Origin: Actinoplanes liguriensis
GTDB lineage: Bacteria; Actinomycetota; Actinomycetes; Mycobacteriales; Micromonosporaceae
Assembly: GCA_000715855.1 (NCBI GenBank)
Contig: KL571251.1
Span: 9,133-19,512 of the forward strand
DNA length: 10,380 nt
Reading direction: 5' to 3'
The notes under the pieces are model-generated. The model searched no databases. It was not told where the DNA came from and saw nothing but the letters and a program-made list of their open reading frames with translations. Positions within the stretch are counted from its first letter, which is position 1, and every line of letters begins with the position of its first letter. A program made the position numbers and the translations under genes. Of the stretch, positions 5,958 through 10,380 are shown in pieces.

Positions 5958-6582
5958 TCAGACACGACCGTGCAGGTACGGCGAGGGCGCCCCGAACACG
6001 AGTTCGGGCGGCACGCCCTCGGAGAGGTCGTCCAGGACGACATGCTCCGCGAGAAGATAGCCCGCACTCGCGGGCCACGCTACCGCATAGAGCCAGATTC
6101 CTTTTGCCTCACTCACGTACGCGCTTCGATCCTCGGGTGACTTGACACACCAAAGTGGAGTCGGGTGCCCGCCCACCTTGATCTTGGCGTGCGGGCCGGC
6201 GCACGGGCCACGATCGGAGAGCGTGTCGGAGAGCAGATAACCGGGGTCGATGCCCGGAATGCCGGCGAAGCGGTTGCCGAGGCCGACGCCCGGCTGCTCG
6301 GCGATGAAGACCAGGTCGGCCGGCCCGCCACCGAGCGGCTCCGGGCCGCTGCAGGCGAGCGCGGTGGCACGCACCCCGGACCGGTCGTCGCCGGCCCAGC
6401 CCACCCCGGTGACCGTCCAGCCGGACGTGTATAAGAGACAGACGCAGGACCGTCCCGACGATCTCCGCACTGATGTGCTCGGCGACGTGAAACGGGGGAA
6501 CGTCGCCACAGTTGTCGCAGCGCCAGTTGCTGTGCATCAGGTCCGGCTTCCGGACCTGATCAGCACACCTGGGGCAACTCAC
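5958..6582 (-). CDS. Zinc-ribbon DUF6758-like protein, split by adapter sequence
   Basis: The two halves lie in different frames on either side of a sequencing adapter. The N-terminal half (GTG at 6582, 47 residues to 6442) has a zinc ribbon, CPRC (Cys3, Cys6) and CDNC (Cys22, Cys25), then HVAEHISAEIVGTVLR. The C-terminal half (about 155 residues from 6425 to the TGA at 5958) begins SGWTVTGVGWAGDDRSG and contains ACSGPEPLGGGPADLVFIAE and EAKGIWLYAVAWPASAGYL. Together they match a conserved actinobacterial family of unknown function that I believe is numbered DUF6758. In relatives a short W/P-rich stretch joins the halves, so roughly 10-20 codons appear missing and replaced by 15 bases of adapter. 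In the organism the gene is probably intact. Confidence 0.7.
6427..6441 (+). other. Internal Nextera/Tn5 mosaic-end adapter (assembly artefact)
   Basis: GTGTATAAGAGACAG is an exact match to the last 15 bases of the Tn5 mosaic end. Plus-strand translation gives VYKRQ and minus-strand translation CLLYTS, both recognised contamination signatures. It sits exactly where the reading frame of the zinc-ribbon gene jumps. There is no 9-bp target duplication and no transposase, so it is not a mobile element. Confidence 0.95.
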
Positions 6583-6656
6583 CGTGACACCCACACTCCA
6601 TACCGTGCGGGTCCGGGAAGCCGCCGTCAAGCGGATCGGCAGAACGGGCCGGAACC

Positions 6657-7289
6657 TCAGGCGGGCGGCGGACCGGCGTGCGCGCGGATCCAGGCGTGCA
6701 TCGCGATCCCGCTGGCCACTCCCGCGTTGATCGACCGCGTGGAGCCGTACTGCGCGATCGAGAAGAGCTGCGAGCAGGCGCTTCGCGCCACGTCGGAGAG
6801 GCCGGGCCCCTCCTGACCGAAGAGCAGCACGCACCGCCGGGGCAGCGTCACGGTCTCCATCGGCCGGGATCCGGGCAGGTTGTCAATCCCGATCACCGGA
6901 AGCTCCGCGCCCGCCGCCCAGGCCACGAACTCCTCGATCGTGGGGTGATGCCGCACGTGCTGGTAACGATCGGTGACCATGGCGCCACGCCGGTTCCACT
7001 TACGCAGGCCCACGATGTGCACCTCGGCCGCGAGGAACGCGTTGGCGTTGCGGACCACGGTGCCGATGTTCAGGTCGTGCTGCCAGTTCTCGATCGCGAC
7101 ATGGAAGTCGTGACGCCGGGTATCCAGGTCGGCGATCACCGCCTCGCGGCACCAGTACCGATAGCGGTCCACCACGTTGCGCCGGTCGCCGTGCGCCAGC
7201 AACTCGGGGTCGTAGTGCTCGCCGACGGGCGGCTCGCCCACCCAGGGACCCACGCCGACCTCGGTGGAATGGTCCTCGCCCACGGTCAT
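6657..7289 (-). CDS. TrmH/SpoU-family RNA 2'-O-methyltransferase
   Basis: A 210-residue SPOUT-class enzyme that transfers methyl from S-adenosylmethionine to a ribose 2'-OH in tRNA or rRNA. All three SpoU motifs are present: motif 1 NIGTVVRNANAF (residues 74-85), motif 2 VLLFGQEGPGLS (about 154-165) and motif 3 IAQYGSTRSINAGVASGIAM (about 178-197) with Ser183, Arg185 and Asn188. The trefoil-knot domain fills residues ~65-205, and there is no L30e-like RNA-binding domain. The ~60-residue N-terminal part is acidic. The substrate position cannot be told from sequence. The ATG at 7289 lacks a Shine-Dalgarno, and TAGCCT 8 nt upstream suggests a leaderless or nearly leaderless message. Confidence 0.88.
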   Translation of the reverse strand: MTVGEDHSTEVGVGPWVGEPPVGEHYDPELLAHGDRRNVVDRYRYWCREAVIADLDTRRHDFHVAIENWQHDLNIGTVVRNANAFLAAEVHIVGLRKWNRRGAMVTDRYQHVRHHPTIEEFVAWAAGAELPVIGIDNLPGSRPMETVTLPRRCVLLFGQEGPGLSDVARSACSQLFSIAQYGSTRSINAGVASGIAMHAWIRAHAGPPPA

Positions 7290-7297
7290 GGGGCGAT

Positions 7298-7303
7298 AGG
7301 CTA
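7298..7303 (-). promoter_or_regulatory. Putative -10 element of the TrmH-family gene
   Basis: TAGCCT on the minus strand lies 8 nt before the ATG and fits TANNNT. The overlapping plus-strand hexamer TAGGCT (7297-7302) also fits, so this spot could act in both directions. Confidence 0.35.
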
Positions 7304-7369
7304 CTCATCCGGCGCGGGAGCTCTCACGCGACCGGGAATGCTGCGCCGGGCAAAACAGCAGGAGACGCA

Positions 7370-7450
7370 ATGAGCGGCGGGGCCCTCCCCGGCACCCGCC
7401 GCCCACGCTCTGTTGGGAAAGAGTTTGCCTCACCGTCCGTATCCATGTGA
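7370..7450 (+). CDS. Possible 26-codon leader ORF
   Basis: ATG at 7370 is preceded 5 nt upstream by AGGAG (7360-7364) and runs 26 codons to the TGA at 7448-7450. The peptide begins MSGGALPGTRRPRS and has no recognisable domain. A GCGGCGGG/CCCGCCGC hairpin (7374-7381 with 7395-7402) lies within it. It is immediately followed by a second AGGAG (7451-7455) placed before ATGTGA. It may be a leader peptide or chance, since there is no family evidence. Confidence 0.25.
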   Translation: MSGGALPGTRRPRSVGKEFASPSVSM

Positions 7451-7462
7451 AGGAGTTTCGGA

Positions 7463-7478
7463 TGTGACGCAGCTCACA
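7463..7478. promoter_or_regulatory. Crp/cAMP receptor-type operator, TGTGA-N6-TCACA
   Basis: TGTGACGCAGCTCACA is a perfect match to the TGTGA-N6-TCACA palindrome recognised by Crp-family regulators (M. tuberculosis Rv3676, Corynebacterium GlxR, Streptomyces Crp). It lies 174 bp upstream of the TrmH start and 288 bp upstream of the thioredoxin start. The palindrome itself does not say which it controls, and it may serve an unseen transcript in between. Confidence 0.6.
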
Positions 7479-7700
7479 TTTAGGTTTATTAACAGTTCCT
7501 TTGGTCGCGTGGGCGCGTTCCCACAGGCAATCCACAGGCAGCGCAAATACCCCACATGGCGCGATCATGGATAGATTGCACGGTCGAGCAGTGTCGCCAA
7601 CCTGACACCGCTCCACTACTTTCAGTTACTATGGTGACTCAAGGTCGCCGCACCGTCTCGCGCGGAAGTGCCGTAGGACACGTGTCACGGCGCCACGAGC
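7479..7700. other. Non-coding stretch without a recognised gene
   Basis: Of the 475 bp between the TrmH start and the thioredoxin start, this middle part is noticeably less GC-rich at its left end (TTTAGGTTTATTAACAG). It contains a short GTGGG/CCCAC hairpin and a 10-bp palindrome, GACACGTGTC (7677-7686), flanked by CCGT and ACGG. A GTG at 7464 opens a 36-codon frame with AGGAG 8 nt upstream, but the peptide is unfamiliar. No tRNA, known riboswitch or conserved protein is seen. A small RNA or long leader is possible. Confidence 0.4.
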
Positions 7701-7727
7701 GGGAATGGTGAACAGGTGCCAGGAGTT
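7701..7727 (+). promoter_or_regulatory. SigR/SigH-type thiol-stress promoter of trxA
   Basis: The -35 GGGAAT (7701-7706) and -10 GTT (7725-7727) are separated by exactly 18 bp. This is the published consensus GGGAAT-N18-GTT of Streptomyces SigR and mycobacterial SigH, ECF sigma factors released by their anti-sigma factor under disulfide stress. Thioredoxin genes are classic members of that regulon. Transcription would begin about 30 nt before the trxA start codon. Confidence 0.8.
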
Positions 7728-7765
7728 TCACCCGACGAAAGCGATTCCCGCAGACGGAGGCATCA

Positions 7766-8182
7766 ATGGCGACGGTTGCGCTGACCACAGCGAACTTCGA
7801 CGAGGTCACCAGTAACGACGGCATCGTCCTGGTCGACTTCTGGGCCAGTTGGTGCGGGCCCTGCGTGCGCTTCGCGCCGACCTACGAGCGGTCCTCGGAG
7901 AAGCACCCGGAGATCACCTTCGGCAAGGTCGACACCGAGGCCGAGCAGGCGCTCGCGGCCAAGTTCGACATCCGGTCAATCCCGACCATCATGGCGGTCC
8001 GCGACGGCATCGTGGTCTTCGCCCAGCCCGGCGCGCTCCCCGAGTCCGCCCTGGAGAGCCTGATCGAGAAGGTCGAGCAGCTCGACATGGACGAGGTGCG
8101 CGAGCAGGTCTCGGCACACAAGAAGACGCACGAGCCCAAGACGACCAAGGCCGAGGAGCCCGCGACAAGCGCGGCGAACTGA
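7766..8182 (+). CDS. trxA: Thioredoxin
   Basis: A 138-residue thioredoxin that reduces protein disulfides in the cytoplasm and is recycled by thioredoxin reductase. Typical elements are VLVDFWASWCGPC with the redox pair Cys30/Cys33, KVDTE (Asp56), and the cis-proline Pro73 in IRSIPTI. The fold ends near residue 105; a charged tail follows, rich in K, E, A and T (about 106-138), that standard ~108-residue thioredoxins lack. The start is fixed by GGAGG (7756-7760) 5 nt upstream. A SigR-type promoter lies 39 bp upstream (from its -10) and a strong terminator 31 bp downstream, so it is probably a single-gene transcript induced by thiol oxidation. Confidence 0.95.
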   Translation: MATVALTTANFDEVTSNDGIVLVDFWASWCGPCVRFAPTYERSSEKHPEITFGKVDTEAEQALAAKFDIRSIPTIMAVRDGIVVFAQPGALPESALESLIEKVEQLDMDEVREQVSAHKKTHEPKTTKAEEPATSAAN

Positions 8183-8213
8183 CCAGTAGAAACACCATCT
8201 GAACGGCGAAAAT

Positions 8214-8257
8214 GGAAGGCCCGCGGACCGGTTCCGGTCCGCGGGCCTTCCGCTTTT
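8214..8257 (+). terminator. Strong intrinsic terminator after trxA
   Basis: Two perfect 18-bp arms (8214-8231 and 8234-8251) beginning GGAAGGCCCGCGG are separated only by TT. GCTTTT follows on the plus strand. Upstream GCGAAAA gives the mirror-image T tract on the minus strand, so it could work in both directions. It insulates the SOS-box gene from trxA read-through. Confidence 0.9.
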
Positions 8258-8310
8258 CCACAGAGGTACGCCGTACGTGTCCACAGTCTCCGGAAGCGGT
8301 GGACACGATC

Positions 8311-8326
8311 TCGTACGTGTGTTCGA
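8311..8326 (+). promoter_or_regulatory. SOS box (LexA operator)
   Basis: TCGTACGTGTGTTCGA matches the mycobacterial/actinobacterial SOS box TCGAAC-N4-GTTCGA at 11 of 12 fixed positions. It ends 9 nt before the ATG at 8336 and overlaps the only plausible -10 (GAATAT, 8325-8330), so LexA bound here would block transcription. From memory, the M. tuberculosis homologue Rv2578c is in the published LexA regulon, which agrees. Confidence 0.75.
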
Positions 8327-8335
8327 ATATCCGCC

Positions 8336-10261
8336 ATGCGATGGTCCCATCTGTCGGCTGGCGCCGATGACGGCTCGCTCCCGGACAGGGCAGCGCCCGC
8401 GGCTCCACCCCTGCCGCTGGCGCTGCCCGGCGCGACCGTCCGCACGTTCGACACCCCCGGGTTCGCCGGCATGACGTTCTACGAGATCCGCGCGAAGTCG
8501 CTGATCAACAAGGTGCCCGGCGCCTCCCGAGTGCCCTTCGAGTGGACCGTCAACCCCTATCGCGGGTGCTCCCACGCCTGCACCTACTGCCTCTCCGGCG
8601 ACACCCCGATCCTGATGGCCGACGGGTCGACCCGCCGGCTCGCCGAAATCCGCCCGGGTGACTCGGTGATGGGCACGATGGGCGCCGGGCCGCACCGGCG
8701 CTACGTGCCGACCACCGTGCTCGACCACTGGGCCACCAGCAAGCCCTCCTTCCGGGTCACCCTCTCCGACGGCACCCGCCTGGTCTCCAGCGGCGACCAC
8801 CGGTTCCTCACCGACCGCGGCTGGCGCTATGTGAGTCCCGGCGAGCCGCACCAGCCGGCCCTCGCGATCGGTGACCTGATGTTCGGGGTGGGCCACTTCG
8901 CCGAGCCGCCCAAGGAGTCGCCGGATTATCAGGCCGGCTTCCTCTGCGGCCTGCTCCGCGGCGACGCCGCCAGCCGCGCCGCGCGAGAGGGCGACGCCTG
9001 GGTCCGCGCCGACGGCTATCTCGACGACGTCTCCCTCCCCGACGCGTTGCGCTGGCCCGAGCTGCCCTCCGGCGAGTGGTTCAAGGGCTTCCTGGCCGGC
9101 GCGTTCGGCGCGGTCGGCCGGGCCGAGCGGCTCGCCATCGCCTTCGAGAGCAGCGACCGCATCTACCTGCGCTGGGTCACCGAGGCCCTCACCCACCTGG
9201 GTCTGACCAGCCGTACCCCGGTGCCCTGCCGTGCCGAGCGCCCCGGGCGGGTGGAGACCGGCCGCGACCTGTGGTCGGCCCTGCGCTTCCGCCACCTCAC
9301 CGGCGCGCTGGACGCTCCGCTCGACGCGTCCGGCGTCGGGGTCCGCGCCGACCGCCGGCTGGCCGTCGCCGACATCGAGGATCTCGGCCTCACGCTGCCG
9401 CTCTTCGACATCTCCACCGGCACCGGCGACTTCATCGCGGACGGTGTGGTCAGCCACAACTGCTTCGCCCGCAACACGCACAAATACCTGGACCTCGACC
9501 CCGGCCACGACTTCGACTCCCGCATCGTGGTGAAGGTGAACGCCGGCGAGCTGATCCGCCGCGAGCTCGCCAACCCCCGCTGGTCCGGCGGCCCGATCGC
9601 GATGGGCACGAATGTCGACGTCTACCAGCGCGCCGAGGGGCGCTACCGATTGATGCCGGAGATCCTGGCCGCCCTGCGCGACCACGCCAATCCGTTCTCC
9701 ATCCTGACCAAGGGCACGCTGATCCTGCGCGACCTGGAGCTGTTGAAGCAGGCCGCCGAGGTCACCCAGGTCGGGCTGGCCTTCTCGGTCGGCTTCCTCG
9801 ACGAGCGGGTCTGGCGCTCCGCCGAGCCCGGCACCCCCAGCCCACGCCGCCGGCTGGACGCCGTGCGCCGCCTGACCGACGCCGGCTTCCCGGTCGGTGT
9901 CCTGCTCGCTCCGATCCTTCCCGGCCTCACCGACACCGAGGAGTCCATCGACGAGACGGTCGCCGCCATCGCCGAGGCCGGCGCCACCAGCGTCACGCCG
10001 ATTCCGCTGCACCTGCGCCACGGCGCCCGGGAGTGGTATGCGGCCTGGCTCGCCCGCGAACACCCCCACCTGGTCCCCCGCCACCGCACGCTGTTCGCCA
10101 ACGGCGCCTACTCACCCCGGACCTACCAGGACGAGTTGGCCGCCCGGGTCCGGATGGCCGCCCGTCGCCACGGTCTCCACCGTCCCAGCCCGGCCCAGTT
10201 CCGCACCCTGCCCACCCCGGAGGCCGCCACGCCCCAGTCCAGCCAGCTCACGCTGCTGTAG
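8336..10261 (+). CDS. Rv2578c-family radical SAM protein, interrupted by an intein
   Basis: The precursor is 641 residues; removal of a 291-residue intein leaves 350, matching Rv2578c (about 340). The family belongs to COG1533, relatives of spore photoproduct lyase, and is suspected in DNA repair, though no reaction is proven. Host features are the N-terminal MRW start, FYEIRAKSLINKVPG, and NPYRGCSHACTY with Cys78 and Cys82. After the intein come CFARNTHKYLDLDPG, VVKVNAGELIRREL, GTNVDVYQRAEGRYRLMP, ILTKGTLILRDL and APILPGLTDT. The cluster motif CX3CX2C is complete only after splicing joins Cys376 to the first two cysteines. The ATG at 8336 has no Shine-Dalgarno and is probably leaderless. Control by LexA is indicated by the overlapping SOS box. 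Confidence 0.92.
   Translation: MRWSHLSAGADDGSLPDRAAPAAPPLPLALPGATVRTFDTPGFAGMTFYEIRAKSLINKVPGASRVPFEWTVNPYRGCSHACTYCLSGDTPILMADGSTRRLAEIRPGDSVMGTMGAGPHRRYVPTTVLDHWATSKPSFRVTLSDGTRLVSSGDHRFLTDRGWRYVSPGEPHQPALAIGDLMFGVGHFAEPPKESPDYQAGFLCGLLRGDAASRAAREGDAWVRADGYLDDVSLPDALRWPELPSGEWFKGFLAGAFGAVGRAERLAIAFESSDRIYLRWVTEALTHLGLTSRTPVPCRAERPGRVETGRDLWSALRFRHLTGALDAPLDASGVGVRADRRLAVADIEDLGLTLPLFDISTGTGDFIADGVVSHNCFARNTHKYLDLDPGHDFDSRIVVKVNAGELIRRELANPRWSGGPIAMGTNVDVYQRAEGRYRLMPEILAALRDHANPFSILTKGTLILRDLELLKQAAEVTQVGLAFSVGFLDERVWRSAEPGTPSPRRRLDAVRRLTDAGFPVGVLLAPILPGLTDTEESIDETVAAIAEAGATSVTPIPLHLRHGAREWYAAWLAREHPHLVPRHRTLFANGAYSPRTYQDELAARVRMAARRHGLHRPSPAQFRTLPTPEAATPQSSQLTLL
8588..9460 (+). other. Intein (291 residues) with a decayed LAGLIDADG endonuclease
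   Basis: Precursor residues 85-375. Block A starts at Cys85 with CLSGDTPILMADGS. Block B is LVSSGDHRFLTDRGW, carrying SxxH where TxxH is usual. Block F is LFDISTGTGDFIADG, and block G is VVSHN followed by +1 Cys376. The nucleophiles Cys1 and +1 Cys and the terminal His-Asn are all present, so class 1 splicing looks intact. Between blocks B and F, YQAGFLCGLLRGDA (Asp210) and FKGFLAGAFGAVG resemble the two LAGLIDADG helices. In the second, the catalytic aspartate position is Val260. The helices are only ~45 residues apart instead of roughly 90-100, so homing activity is probably lost. Confidence 0.92.
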
Positions 10262-10265
10262 CCCA

Positions 10266-10380
10266 CGCCCGGGCGCCGGCCCGCCCCACTTTGAAGCCCA
10301 CGCTCCACCCACGGCGACCGCCCGAAGCGCTCCGTCGCCGACCCTGCCCACCGGCCCGAAGCCCGCGTCCCACCCACCGA
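10266..10380. repeat. Degenerate direct repeats and palindrome after the radical SAM gene
   Basis: CGCCCGGGCG (10266-10275) is a 10-bp palindrome just past the stop codon. GAAGCCCACGCTCCACCCAC (from 10293) recurs imperfectly as GAAGCCCGCGTCCCACCCAC (from 10358), 65 bp later. No gene is visible before the window ends. The pattern resembles the gene-end repeat at 2221-2400 in style but not in sequence. Confidence 0.4.

Noticed and set aside
6427..6441. Tn5-like mosaic end as a natural insertion element
   Set aside because: Only the library tag is present, with no transposase, no second end and no target duplication; the same tag occurs at the window edge.
7334..7360. A second SigR promoter at GGGAAT 7334-7339
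   Set aside because: No GTT occurs 18 bp downstream; the bases there are GCA.
7540..7560. DnaA-box-like ATCCACAGG as part of a replication origin
   Set aside because: A single weak match, no cluster of boxes, no AT-rich unwinding element and no dnaA/dnaN neighbours.
7976..10084. A 702-codon open frame on the minus strand opposite trxA and the radical SAM gene
   Set aside because: It is antisense to two well-supported genes, runs through the terminator and SOS box, and has low-complexity G/A/V/R-rich composition. Long shadow frames are common in GC-rich DNA with strong third-position bias.

Overview
This is a high-GC actinobacterial chromosomal segment. The protein families (FurA-type regulator, DUF2236, zinc-ribbon DUF6758-like protein, Rv2578c-type radical SAM protein), heavy G/C at third codon positions, a SigR-type promoter and a mycobacterial-type SOS box all point to Actinomycetia. 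Micromonosporaceae (Actinoplanes-like) is my best guess, not a proven assignment. The window comes from a draft assembly with untrimmed Nextera/Tn5 mosaic-end adapter at its first base (1-16) and again internally (6427-6441), where it breaks a real gene.

Layout. Positions 17-145 hold the C-terminal tail of a small membrane protein. A DUF2231 membrane protein (296-766, minus) has a hairpin terminator just beyond it and faces away from a FurA-type metalloregulator (934-1365, plus). That gene is followed by a DUF2236/MpaB-type putative haem oxygenase (1396-2250, plus). The end of the DUF2236 gene has expanded into about six copies of a ~29-bp tandem repeat (2221-2400), which fills the space to a convergent gene. 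From 7289 down to 2427 everything runs leftwards: TrmH/SpoU RNA methyltransferase, the adapter-broken zinc-ribbon protein, a 52-residue membrane peptide, a bacterial PH-domain membrane protein, a PHP-domain phosphoesterase, a MarC membrane protein and a RecB/Cas4-like Fe-S nuclease. The PHP gene most likely starts at a CTG that overlaps the PH stop codon. Several starts (MarC, PH, TrmH, DUF2236) have a TANNNT-like -10 element 6-8 nt upstream and no Shine-Dalgarno, as expected of leaderless transcripts.

The right part runs rightwards. A 475-bp intergenic region (7290-7765) carries a perfect TGTGA-N6-TCACA Crp-type site, short-ORF/start-stop architecture and a textbook SigR promoter (GGGAAT-N18-GTT) for a thioredoxin (7766-8182). 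A strong 18-bp hairpin terminator follows.

The most interesting locus is 8311-10261: an Rv2578c-family radical SAM protein (COG1533, spore-photoproduct-lyase-like) under a near-consensus SOS/LexA box. Its coding region is split by a 291-residue intein placed exactly before the third cysteine of the CX3CX2C iron-sulfur motif. The unspliced protein cannot have a complete radical SAM cluster site, so splicing is required for activity. The intein keeps its splicing residues, but its LAGLIDADG endonuclease is shortened and has lost one catalytic aspartate. SOS-controlled transcription combined with cysteine-dependent splicing at an Fe-S ligand is a plausible two-step damage/redox switch. That last point is inference.
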